Of a stretch of 54,995 nt of DNA, positions 1 through 8,107 are shown in pieces. The position numbers and the translations under genes are program-made. The notes under the pieces were generated by a model. That model ran no database searches. It saw only the letters and a program-made list of their open reading frames with translations, and was not told the origin of the DNA. Numbering within the stretch: the stretch's first letter is position 1; each line of letters opens with the position of its first letter. Source of the DNA: JAQVEM01 sp964616545 (GTDB taxonomy: Bacteria; Actinomycetota; Humimicrobiia; Humimicrobiales; Humimicrobiaceae). The stretch covers positions 1 to 54,995 of the forward strand of contig CAZTUA010000035.1 in NCBI GenBank assembly GCA_964616545.1, read 5' to 3'.

Positions 1-514
1 GGATTACAGAAGGTTCATTATCAAGAGCCCTTGCAATTGCCACTCTCTGTTTTTCTCCGCCGGATAGCTCATTGGGTTTGTGTTTTATCAGCTCTTTTAG
101 CCCAACGGATTCAATTGCATCGAGTATTTTATTTTTTTTATTTCCAGACCTTTCAACAGAATAAATCATTGGAAGCTCGACATTCCCGTAAATATTTGTT
201 CTGGAAAGAAGATTGAATGTCTGAAAAACAAACCCTACTTCTCTGTTTCTGATATTTGCGAGCTGATTGTCGTTTAATCTGCTTATATCCATATTGTTAA
301 GATAATAACGTCCGGAGGTTGGCACATCGAGGCATCCTATAATATTCATAAGAGTTGATTTCCCGGACCCGGAAGGGCCCATAACTGCCACAAATTCTCC
401 TCTTTTGATTTCGAGGTCTATTCCCCTTAAAGCATGAACCCTGATATCTCCTATTCTGTATATTTTTGCAATAGCGGCTGTTTTAATTATTATATCATTA
501 TTATTATTTTCCAT
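1..514 (-). CDS. ABC transporter ATP-binding protein, MacB/LolD type (partial)
   Basis: This is the N-terminal 171 codons of an ABC ATPase on the minus strand; the C-terminus runs off the left edge of the window. The translation starts MENNNND and shows Walker A GPSGSGKST (residues 46-54), a Q-loop Q98 in GFVFQTFNLL, and the ABC signature LSGGEKQ (150-156) followed by RVAIARAL. The GFVFQxFNLL and ELPMIY stretches are typical of the MacB/LolD/FtsE group, which drives export or extraction of lipoproteins, peptides or drugs rather than uptake. It lies 93 bp downstream of a membrane-fusion protein gene on the same strand, so the pair is probably a MacAB-like operon whose permease lies beyond the window. 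The family is clear; the exported substrate is unknown. Confidence 0.92.
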   Translation of the reverse strand, partial: MENNNNDIIIKTAAIAKIYRIGDIRVHALRGIDLEIKRGEFVAVMGPSGSGKSTLMNIIGCLDVPTSGRYYLNNMDISRLNDNQLANIRNREVGFVFQTFNLLSRTNIYGNVELPMIYSVERSGNKKNKILDAIESVGLKELIKHKPNELSGGEKQRVAIARALDNEPSVI

Positions 515-607
515 ATTTTTAATTTCTTATTAATGGTTTCAGCGGGGACTTAAATTAACTGGCTAAACCCTGAGATGCTGCCGTCCTCCTGTATATTATA
601 AACTAAT

Positions 608-2029
608 TTAAAATCCCATAATGCCTGCAGAAGTATAATGAATCGGTGAAATCAAGATGCTGTCCCCTTCGTTGAGACCCGATTTTATTTCAATAAAATC
701 ATAATTAAAAGTCCCGGTGGTAACCTCTGCCTTTTCTATATCTCCATTTTCTGTAACAAGATCTACATACGTTTTTCCATCTTCTTCAAATACCGATTCT
801 ATGGGAACATATAAGACATCTTCTACACCTGATGTGGTTATATCCAGGCTCGCTGTTAGACCGTAAATAAGTCTGGGAATATTTTCTGTTTCCGGCTCTA
901 CCAGGAACTCAAATGAAACCACCCCGGCGGTATTGGTGGGAACTGGATATATTTTGATTATTTTGCCTCCGAACTCATTTTCGTAGTAGGCGTCAAGAGT
1001 TATATTCACATCCTGTCCCACTTCAAGGCCAACAACATCAATTTCATTTATATCGGCTTTAATTATAAATTCATCGCTTATTATAGAAATAGCATTTATT
1101 CCGGGACTTGCATACTGGCCTTTTTTATAGACTGATGATAGCACCACACCGTCGTAAGGCGCATAAATTATGTTATCGTCTATCTCCAGCGCGGCAAGCT
1201 CTAAATTAATTTCGGATAGTCTTAGCTGTGCCTCTGACTGTTCTATATTACTGGCTGCTACTTTAATCTGACTTTCAGCAGATTGAGTGCTTGAAAAATT
1301 TGACCAGTATGTGGCAGATTCTCCAAGAATTGACTGCTCATAAGCAACTCTGGCAGATTCGGCTGATGACCTGCTCTGTGCCACGGCTGAGTCGTAACTG
1401 GCCTGTGCAGAATCCACGCTGGTCTCGTATTGGGCAATCTGGGTATCGGTAATCAAAGGTTCGGTTTTGGCTTCCGCGAGTATTTTTTTTGCATTTTCCA
1501 GTGCCACCTCAGCACTTTTTCTGGACTTGTCGGCCATATTATTTGCATTTTCCAGTGCTGTTAACGCACTGAGGGTAGATAACTCTGACTGCCGGGAGCT
1601 GTTTTCGGCCAGCTGCAATGCTATATGGTTTGAATCAAGTGCCTGCTGGTAGTTTAACCTTGCAAGGTCAAGGGAATTTTCGGCCAGTTTTAAATTTTCT
1701 TCAGCCTGCTCAATGAGAAGCTCCTGCCTGCTGTTGTCTATCTCTATTAACACATCTCCTCTGTTAAAATCATCACCCCTGCCAAGAGCATGCAGGACCT
1801 TTCCGGAAACGGTAACAGAGTAATCAATTTTTTCAATGCTGTCAACATAACCGGTGGTAGTAATGGTCTGGATAATGTCTCCCCTCGCAACCTCAAATGT
1901 ATCAGTTATGCCTGAAACATCCCCGGTATTTTTACATGATGATAATCCAGATAAAAAAATCACTATGGCAATGATAATAATGACAGCACTGCCAGTATGG
2001 AATTTTCTATTCATCAAGCTGCACATCAT
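608..2029 (-). CDS. Efflux membrane-fusion (HlyD/MacA family) lipoprotein
   Basis: 473 residues. An N-terminal hydrophobic segment (about residues 15-32) ends in a lipobox-like LSSC, so it is probably a lipid-anchored protein. A barrel-sandwich half (VARGDIIQTITTTGYVDS) is followed by a long Ala/Glu/Ser-rich coiled coil (about 100-285), then the second half (YAPYDGVVLSSVYKKGQYASPG), a beta-barrel domain and a C-terminal membrane-proximal domain. This order is that of HlyD/MacA periplasmic adaptors, which link an inner transporter to the cell surface. A GAAGG sequence just upstream supports the first ATG or the adjacent second one; Met6 lacks a ribosome site. The ABC ATPase gene follows on the same strand. 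In an organism without an outer membrane it would act as an extracytoplasmic partner of a MacB-like permease. Confidence 0.88.
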   Translation of the reverse strand: MMCSLMNRKFHTGSAVIIIIAIVIFLSGLSSCKNTGDVSGITDTFEVARGDIIQTITTTGYVDSIEKIDYSVTVSGKVLHALGRGDDFNRGDVLIEIDNSRQELLIEQAEENLKLAENSLDLARLNYQQALDSNHIALQLAENSSRQSELSTLSALTALENANNMADKSRKSAEVALENAKKILAEAKTEPLITDTQIAQYETSVDSAQASYDSAVAQSRSSAESARVAYEQSILGESATYWSNFSSTQSAESQIKVAASNIEQSEAQLRLSEINLELAALEIDDNIIYAPYDGVVLSSVYKKGQYASPGINAISIISDEFIIKADINEIDVVGLEVGQDVNITLDAYYENEFGGKIIKIYPVPTNTAGVVSFEFLVEPETENIPRLIYGLTASLDITTSGVEDVLYVPIESVFEEDGKTYVDLVTENGDIEKAEVTTGTFNYDFIEIKSGLNEGDSILISPIHYTSAGIMGF

Positions 2030-2297
2030 TTTTTACCTTCGGTATCTTTAAAAAATAATAATATATATTTAAAATTTATCCGGAACAATTATAACCGGAA
2101 TCTTTCAGACTGGATACTATTTAACCAGATTTTTTTTAGTTTTCAAACATTAATTTTAATAATCAATTTAAAAATATAAAAAATATTAATATAATAGTTT
2201 TACTGTGTTATTGTATTGATCAGGCAGTATTGATAATAAAGGATAAAAAATAAAAATAAAACAAGTGGTTATTATCAACAGGAAAGGAAGAGTAATA

Positions 2298-3590
2298 ATG
2301 AGTAACGGTACTGAAATTGTTGGAATTTTCGCGCGGGAAATCCTGGATTCAAGAGGGAACCCGACTGTTGAAGTTGAGACAATGCTTGATTGCGGCGCAA
2401 TGGGAAGGGCTTCTGTTCCTTCCGGCGCATCTACGGGGACGCTTGAAGCAGTAGAGCTAAGAGACGGTGATAAGAAACGTTATATGGGAAAAGGCACGCG
2501 GAAAGCGGTAGAAAATGTGAATTCTATCATCGCTTCCGAACTGGAGGGAATGGATGCTATCTACCAGCGTGAAATAGACAGGGCCATGATTGACCTTGAT
2601 GGAACAGATAACAAATCAAAACTGGGCGCCAATGCCATACTCGGGGTATCGCTTTCGGTGGCCGGGGCTTCTGCTGCCGCATTTGACCTGCCTCTCTACA
2701 AGTATCTGGGCGGAATCAATGCTTATATGCTCCCGTCTCCGATGATGAATATTCTTAACGGGGGAAAACATGCCGATAATAGTGTCGACCTGCAGGAATT
2801 TATGATAATGCCGCTTGGCGCGTCGGCTTTTAGCGAAGCTTTAAGGATGGGTGCAGAAGTATTTCACAATCTCAGGAGTGTTCTAAGCGGGGATGGTCTT
2901 AACACTTCAGTTGGTGACGAGGGTGGTTTTGCGCCTGACTTAAATTCCAACGAAGATGCAATAAAATATATAATCAGGGCCATTGAAGAAGCCGGATTCG
3001 TACCGGGCAAAGATATGTATATTGCCCTTGACCCTGCAGCCAGCGAGTTTTACGAAAAGGGGAAATATAATCTTAAAGGAGAAGGCAGGGTCCTGACTTC
3101 AGCGGAGATGGCTGACTATTACGCAGGGCTGGTAGAAAAATATCCTATAATCTCAATAGAGGATGGAATGGCCGAAGAAGATTGGGAAGGATGGAAAGAA
3201 CTAACGGATAAAATTGGCAAAAAGGTACAGGTTGTAGGGGATGACCTTTTTGTTACCAACACCAGAAGACTTAAGAAAGGGCTGAACATGGGAGTTGCAA
3301 ATTCTATTCTTATAAAAGTGAACCAGATAGGAACCCTCTCAGAAACATTTGATACAATTGAGATGGCCAAAACTGCCGGTTACACAGCCGTAGTTTCGCA
3401 CCGTTCTGGAGAAACCGAAGATACAACAATTGCCGATATAGTTGTGGGAGTAAATGCAGGCCAGATTAAAACAGGAGCTCCTTCAAGAACGGACAGGGTA
3501 TGTAAATATAACCAGCTGCTCCGGATTGAAGAAGACCTGGGCAGTGAAGCAAAGTACTCCGGACTGAATGCCTTTTATAATTTGAAATAA
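2298..3590 (+). CDS. eno: Enolase (phosphopyruvate hydratase)
   Basis: Interconverts 2-phosphoglycerate and phosphoenolpyruvate in glycolysis/gluconeogenesis. With the start at 2298 the protein has 430 residues, the usual enolase length. The start is chosen because the AGGAAAGGAAG ribosome site lies just upstream, while an in-frame Met 11 codons earlier (2265) has none and would add a non-homologous tail. Catalytic and Mg ligands are visible: His158 in GGKHAD, Glu167, Glu208 in GDEGG, Asp245, Glu288 in SIEDG, Asp315, Lys340 and SHRSGETED (367-375), and Lys391. The 5' region (2200-2240) holds a possible TTATTG / GATAAT promoter with 18-bp spacing. It stands alone, away from the mfd-mazG block where actinobacterial eno usually lies. 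Confidence 0.98.
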   Translation: MSNGTEIVGIFAREILDSRGNPTVEVETMLDCGAMGRASVPSGASTGTLEAVELRDGDKKRYMGKGTRKAVENVNSIIASELEGMDAIYQREIDRAMIDLDGTDNKSKLGANAILGVSLSVAGASAAAFDLPLYKYLGGINAYMLPSPMMNILNGGKHADNSVDLQEFMIMPLGASAFSEALRMGAEVFHNLRSVLSGDGLNTSVGDEGGFAPDLNSNEDAIKYIIRAIEEAGFVPGKDMYIALDPAASEFYEKGKYNLKGEGRVLTSAEMADYYAGLVEKYPIISIEDGMAEEDWEGWKELTDKIGKKVQVVGDDLFVTNTRRLKKGLNMGVANSILIKVNQIGTLSETFDTIEMAKTAGYTAVVSHRSGETEDTTIADIVVGVNAGQIKTGAPSRTDRVCKYNQLLRIEEDLGSEAKYSGLNAFYNLK

Positions 3591-3659
3591 ATTACCGGAT
3601 ATTGATATCTGGCATATATAATATTTTAAATACTAAAGCTGTACAGGAAAGACTGATTT

Positions 3660-4640
3660 ATGGAAGTTGTAACGGGAGCGACGGGCTGTATTGGAAATGT
3701 ACTGACCAGAGAGTTGCTTAAAAAAGGGAGAAAAGTAAGAGTTCTGGTCCGCAGTACATCCAGTATTTCTTCTCTTAAAGGTCTTGAAGTCGAGAAAGTA
3801 ACCGGAGATGTCCTTGACAAAAACTCTCTGACGGAAGCTTTCAGGGGTGCGGAAACTGTATACCACCTGGCGGGTATAATAACAATTATGCCGGGGGATA
3901 AAGAGTTAATCCGTAAAAATATTCTTGAAGGTACAAGAAATGTTATAAAAACCTGCCTGGAATGCGGGGTAAGGCGGCTGGTTTATGCAAGCAGCATACA
4001 TGCCTTAAAAGAACCGCCAGGAGGAACCATGATTGATGAGAGCATGCCATTTGACCTGAACAGCAGGAGGGGAGAATATGACAGGTCAAAAGCACGTGCC
4101 AGCCTGGAAGTAATAAAAGCAGCCGGTAATGGCCTTGATACGACAGTGGTTTGTCCGACCGGTGTTATGGGACCTTATGATTTCAGAGGGTCGCTTATAA
4201 CCCGGACATTTATTGATTTTACCCGCAATAAAATGAAAATGACCATAAACGGTGCCTATGATTTTGTTGATGTCAGGGATGTTGCAGAGGGTATTATCCT
4301 GGCGGCGGAAAAGGGCAGAAGCGGTCAGTATTATATATTATCCGGTGAAAGAATTACTCTGGATGAGATACTGGAAACACTTTCTGAAATATGCGGGGCA
4401 AAGGTTCCCGGATACAGAGTTCCCATCTGGCTGGTAAAAATCGCCGGTGCTGTTGCTCCTCTGTATTATAAGCTGGCAAACAGAACTCCGCGGTTTACCA
4501 TCTATTCCATAAATACACTGCAATCTAATTCATATATAAGCCACGAGAAAGCGAGCCGTGAGCTGGGATATAACCCCAGACCGGTTAAGGAATCAATAAG
4601 TGATGCTTATAAATGGCTAAAAGAGAATAAATTCTTGTGA
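3660..4640 (+). CDS. NAD-dependent epimerase/dehydratase (extended SDR)
   Basis: 326 residues. The N-terminal Rossmann motif is VTGATGCIG (TGxxGxxG), followed by a conserved GDVLD and YHLAG. The catalytic dyad is Tyr and Lys in EYDRSKA, with an upstream YASSIHAL serine region. This is the extended short-chain dehydrogenase fold of dihydroflavonol-reductase-like, sugar-epimerase and 3-beta-HSD-like enzymes. The PTGVMGPYD and DFVDVRDVAEG motifs fit this group. An AGGAAAG lies about 9 bp before the ATG. It is 69 bp after eno, so it could be cotranscribed. The substrate cannot be read from sequence; the neighbouring convergent gene is a steroid-reductase-like membrane enzyme, which hints weakly at lipid or terpenoid chemistry. 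Confidence 0.85.
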   Translation: MEVVTGATGCIGNVLTRELLKKGRKVRVLVRSTSSISSLKGLEVEKVTGDVLDKNSLTEAFRGAETVYHLAGIITIMPGDKELIRKNILEGTRNVIKTCLECGVRRLVYASSIHALKEPPGGTMIDESMPFDLNSRRGEYDRSKARASLEVIKAAGNGLDTTVVCPTGVMGPYDFRGSLITRTFIDFTRNKMKMTINGAYDFVDVRDVAEGIILAAEKGRSGQYYILSGERITLDEILETLSEICGAKVPGYRVPIWLVKIAGAVAPLYYKLANRTPRFTIYSINTLQSNSYISHEKASRELGYNPRPVKESISDAYKWLKENKFL

Positions 4641-4667
4641 GTCTGTTGTAAGCTCAAGATTCTGTGG

Positions 4668-5429
4668 CTAATAAATAAAGGGAATAAGAGCTTTTCTATG
4701 CTCTGGATAATCAGGAAAACTATCCCGGTACCACCTGTGGTTTGAAAATGCCCTTGGAGCAAGATTGGAAATTGTGAACACTGCAAAAGCAAGCCCGGGG
4801 AGAGACCATGTAGCAACGGCCCATCCTATCCATTCTATTATTTCACCAAAATAATTGGGACAGGATATATATCTGAAAAAACCTGCTCTGGGGATTTTAT
4901 ATCCGTTTTCCCCGGATTTCCGCAGGCTTCTGAGAATGTGATCCGAATGCATATTAATAATCATTCCGGATAGAAATATTATAAAACCGGCAATAAACCG
5001 TAAATCCACAAGCCAGCCCAGCTCATAAACCGGCGAGAGAGAAAAAAGATAGAAACCGTTGATATACCCGTTTATTAAGTTAAATGTAATGGCAAAGAGT
5101 AAAAGGAGCACAGGAAACTTTTTGTTCCCTCCTTTAATTATAAAAGGATAAACAAAAGTTCTGTGAAAATAATGGATGGTCCACATTAAAAGAAATACTA
5201 TTGCCACCGGACTGGTATGCCTGTTGCCGGATATAAACATAAGAATCATTATTAAAAAAGCAGGAAACTCCATTAACAGCCAGCCCCATCTGGCAGGGAT
5301 GGTAATGCCCCACCCTTTACGGATATAACGGCCGTACGGTGCGGTGGTTACGAACAATGAAATAAAAATAACTGCTGCAATGGCAAAAACAGCAATTAAT
5401 AGTATCCTATATAATAATTCTTCGGTCAT
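4668..5429 (-). CDS. Steroid 5-alpha-reductase-family membrane protein
   Basis: 253 residues with about six or seven hydrophobic helices. The C-terminal third carries the family hallmark: GFFRYISCPNYFGEIIEW, then NLAPRAFSNHRWY, then FPDYPEHRKALIPFIY. This matches the NADPH-binding C-terminal region of 3-oxo-5-alpha-steroid 4-dehydrogenases (SRD5A) and related enoyl/isoprenylcysteine-methyltransferase-fold proteins. It also has HRTFVYPF in the middle as in SRD5A1-type enzymes. The expected activity is NADPH-dependent reduction of a conjugated C=C in a lipid, polyprenol or steroid-like substrate in the membrane. The natural bacterial substrate is not known. It is convergent with the SDR at 3660-4640; the pair might act on related substrates, but that is inference. 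Confidence 0.82.
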   Translation of the reverse strand: MTEELLYRILLIAVFAIAAVIFISLFVTTAPYGRYIRKGWGITIPARWGWLLMEFPAFLIMILMFISGNRHTSPVAIVFLLMWTIHYFHRTFVYPFIIKGGNKKFPVLLLLFAITFNLINGYINGFYLFSLSPVYELGWLVDLRFIAGFIIFLSGMIINMHSDHILRSLRKSGENGYKIPRAGFFRYISCPNYFGEIIEWIGWAVATWSLPGLAFAVFTISNLAPRAFSNHRWYRDSFPDYPEHRKALIPFIY

Positions 5430-5689
5430 TTTTAAGAGAATAAATTTATAAAACCAGTTTTATTATTAAATTCTAATTATTATTTCATTTTTATTTATTA
5501 TTTTTATTCTATTATGTTATGTGCCTTATAAATATAAACGGGATACCTGCATGCTTGTTTCACTCATTCCCGTATGCATGCGTTTTTTATACAGTTTTAA
5601 TCTCTTATCCGGTATTTATTTTAAAATAGTTGCAATCCAAACATAAAATATAGTATATTAAGATCTGTAAAATTAAAATGTTTTTTTGA

Positions 5690-5835
5690 AATCTATTTTC
5701 AATCAGGGAATCCAGTTAAAATCTGGAGCGGTCCCGCCACTGTAATAGGGTGTGTACTTTCCAATTAAGCCACTGGCAGAAATATGCCGGGAAGGCGGAG
5801 AGTAAAGTCCCTTAAGCCAGGAGACCTGTATTAAA
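5690..5835 (+). promoter_or_regulatory. Cobalamin riboswitch
   Basis: The stretch from about 5704 contains the characteristic cobalamin aptamer core: GGGAATCCAGTTAAAATCTG (P3/P4 region), GGAGCGGTCCCGCCACTGTAA, then GCCACTGGCAG, GCCGGGAAGGCGG, and the B12-box-like AAGTCCCTTAAGCCAGGAGA ending near 5826. The order, spacing and conserved bases match the family; the 5' P1/P2 part is weak. It lies upstream of a corrinoid uptake operon, and a strong intrinsic terminator stands between it and the first gene, so B12 binding should favour premature termination. Confidence 0.95.
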
Positions 5836-5890
5836 GTTCTTAATTATCTCTCTTCGGTAGAAAGAGGGAGATTTTTCATTTTTAAAAAGG

Positions 5891-5925
5891 AAAACTCCCG
5901 TCAGAAGAGACCGGGAGTTTTTTTT
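5891..5925 (+). terminator. Riboswitch-controlled intrinsic terminator
   Basis: A perfect 10-bp stem, AAAACTCCCG (5891-5900) with CGGGAGTTTT (5912-5921), encloses an 11-nt loop and runs into eight consecutive T residues (5918-5925). It sits 55 bp after the cobalamin aptamer and 25 bp before the btuF start. A weaker pyrimidine/purine hairpin (CTCTCTT with AAGAGGGAG, about 5848-5870) lies between and may take part in the alternative fold. Confidence 0.9.
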
Positions 5926-5950
5926 ATAAAAAATAATAAAGGAGAACGAA

Positions 5951-6940
5951 ATGGCAACAGCAGACTCAAAAACAAGAGTAAGAAAAATTATACAGACCCT
6001 CGTCCCAATTATTGTTCTGTTGCTTGTAGCAATTCCGGTATTTATTGCCGGGTGCAAAAGCGGGGTTGAGGCAGAAGCGCTGTCAGAATCCCGGACAGTG
6101 GTGGACGCCGACGGAAACACAATTGAGCTGACCTCGCCAGCGGAGAAAATTATAGTAATCGCACCGAGCGCACTTGAAATTATAAACGGCCTTGATGCAA
6201 TGGACAGAGTAATAGAGGTTGATAGCTACAGTGTAGAAGCCGGGGACCCGCTGGCCGAAGGATTTGAGGGTGCGGGAGATTCCTATGGGCTGAACATCGA
6301 AAGAATAGCCGCGCTGAATCCTGATATTTTAATTGCTGTAACCGGGGGCTCAGAGGATGATTACCATAAGATCAGAGAACTTGGAATTGAGATTTACAGG
6401 GTAATCAACATAGATGGAATTGAAGGTGTCTACACAGAGATAACCAATATAAGCAAATTAATCGGCCTTGAGGACAGGGGAGAAAAACTTGTAAGCGAGT
6501 TAAAAGAAGAGGTCGGGATGATATACGACAGGGTTAAAGACCTGGATGATGAAGATAGGCCTAAAGTATTTTACGAAGTTTGGAACGAACCGTTAATGAG
6601 TGCCGGGATGGATACTTTTATTAATGACCTGATTGAAAAATCAGGCGGGGTTAACATACTGGCGGAGGACAAACTGAGCGGCTGGCCGGAATACAGCGTG
6701 GAAACTCTTATGGAAAGAAATCCGGATGTTATAATTGCTCCCAAAAGCCTTGCGCCGGATTCTTCTGTAATAATGGATGATGCCAGATTCTCAAGCATAA
6801 CTGCGGTAATTGAAGGCAGGGTTTATATCATACCGGATAATCCAATTTCCCGTCCGAGCCAGAATTCTATAAAGGCACTGGAGATGCTGTCAAAGGCAAT
6901 TCACCCCGAAATTTTTGGAGAATTTGAAATAATAGAATAG
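5951..6940 (+). CDS. btuF: Corrinoid ABC transporter substrate-binding lipoprotein
   Basis: 329 residues. A hydrophobic N-terminal segment (about 17-33) ends in the lipobox IAGC, so the protein should be lipid-anchored outside the membrane. The rest is a class III periplasmic-binding fold: TVVDADGNTIEL at the start of the domain, then PAEKIIVIAPSALEIINGL, LNIERIAALNPDILIA and YEVWNEPLMSAG. These are typical of BtuF/FecB-type proteins. A GGAGAAC ribosome site precedes the ATG. Substrate assignment to cobalamin or a related corrinoid rests on the riboswitch directly upstream and cobO at the operon end, not on the protein itself; siderophore-binding relatives look similar. Confidence 0.9.
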   Translation: MATADSKTRVRKIIQTLVPIIVLLLVAIPVFIAGCKSGVEAEALSESRTVVDADGNTIELTSPAEKIIVIAPSALEIINGLDAMDRVIEVDSYSVEAGDPLAEGFEGAGDSYGLNIERIAALNPDILIAVTGGSEDDYHKIRELGIEIYRVINIDGIEGVYTEITNISKLIGLEDRGEKLVSELKEEVGMIYDRVKDLDDEDRPKVFYEVWNEPLMSAGMDTFINDLIEKSGGVNILAEDKLSGWPEYSVETLMERNPDVIIAPKSLAPDSSVIMDDARFSSITAVIEGRVYIIPDNPISRPSQNSIKALEMLSKAIHPEIFGEFEIIE

Positions 6941-6989
6941 ATAAATTTTATCTGCATTCTGGTTTATATAAATTTTTAGAGATATTATT

Positions 6990-8042
6990 ATGGGTACAAT
7001 GGAAACTGGAAAGAGAACATTCAAATACGTATTTGCATTGCTTATAATCCTTATGCTGCTGGTTATAATAGCTGCTTCATTGGGTGCTGCAGGGATTAGC
7101 CTGAAGGATACCGGCCTTATAATCCTGAGTTTTATACCGGGGCTTGAACACCTGGCAGACAGCAGCCATATCCAGCATCAGGATTTTGTTATTATTTCGC
7201 AGATAAGACTTCCCCGGATATTGTTGTCCATATTTGTCGGGATAGCGCTTGCAAGCTCGGGAGTTATTTTCCAGGGCCTGTTCAGGAATCCTATGGCAGA
7301 CCCTTTTGTAATCGGCGTATCGGCAGGAGCTGCGTTTGGGGCGACAATAGGACTAGTATTTATCAGCGGAGCCGGTCTGGCAGGCATTTCCGCAACTGCC
7401 GTTTTTGCATTATCTGGAGCTCTGGCCGTCACATTCCTGGTCTATAATATTGCCAGAATCAGGGGGAAGGTATCGGTTATTACCCTGCTTTTATCAGGAA
7501 TCGCACTCAGTGCCATGCTGAGTGCGATGACTTATATGATAATGATTTTTAAGGCCCAGGATATGGCAAAAATTGTATTCTGGGTTATGGGAAGACTGAC
7601 TTCGGCTTCATGGAACAGCTTTTTTATTCTGGCGCCTGTGGTTACAATTCTGGTCATTGCCTCGGGTTTTTTTATGAGGGATCTAAACATTCTATCACTC
7701 GGGGACGAAAGGGCGGTCCAGCTGGGGGTACAGACCGAAAGGATTAAAAAAATATTGCTTGTAATGGCTTCTCTTATAGCAGCAGTGGCTGTGTCAATGA
7801 GCGGTATTATCGGATTTGTTGGGCTTGTGACACCGCATATCTTAAGAATTATAGTGGGGCCGGATCATAAGATATTGTATCCCGCGTCAGCTGTTGCGGG
7901 GGGAATTGTTCTCCTCATATCTGATACTGTTGCAAGAACGGTTCTTATGCCAAGAGAAATTCCTGTCGGGATCATAACTTCTATTGTTGGTGTTCCTTTT
8001 TTTCTTTATTTGCTGGTAAAAACAAAAAAAGAAGCCTTTTGA
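6990..8042 (+). CDS. btuC: Corrinoid ABC transporter permease (FecCD family)
   Basis: 350 residues, almost entirely hydrophobic helices, about nine or ten. Family motifs include RLPRILLSIFVGIALASSGVIFQ, the segment NPMADPFVIGVSAGA, and the C-terminal GIIGFVGLVTPHILRIIVGPDH, which contacts the ATPase. This is the BtuC/FhuB/FecD permease family, working as a dimer in the membrane. It follows btuF by 49 bp and precedes the ATPase gene. A second in-frame ATG (6999) three codons later is an alternative start; neither has a strong ribosome site. Corrinoid specificity is from operon context. Confidence 0.92.
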   Translation: MGTMETGKRTFKYVFALLIILMLLVIIAASLGAAGISLKDTGLIILSFIPGLEHLADSSHIQHQDFVIISQIRLPRILLSIFVGIALASSGVIFQGLFRNPMADPFVIGVSAGAAFGATIGLVFISGAGLAGISATAVFALSGALAVTFLVYNIARIRGKVSVITLLLSGIALSAMLSAMTYMIMIFKAQDMAKIVFWVMGRLTSASWNSFFILAPVVTILVIASGFFMRDLNILSLGDERAVQLGVQTERIKKILLVMASLIAAVAVSMSGIIGFVGLVTPHILRIIVGPDHKILYPASAVAGGIVLLISDTVARTVLMPREIPVGIITSIVGVPFFLYLLVKTKKEAF

Positions 8043-8107
8043 ATTTAATCTGACATATTTTTACTGGGATTTACTGAAATTAAACAAATAATTTAATAAA
8101 AAATCAT

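Noticed and set aside
3594..3615. CCGGATAT/ATATCTGG hairpin after enolase
   Set aside because: Loop of only two to four bases and no U-tract; not called as a terminator.
5550..5590. GCATGC repeats followed by T residues, upstream of the riboswitch
   Set aside because: Stem only 6 bp with a loop above 20 nt and no plus-strand gene ending there; not a convincing terminator.
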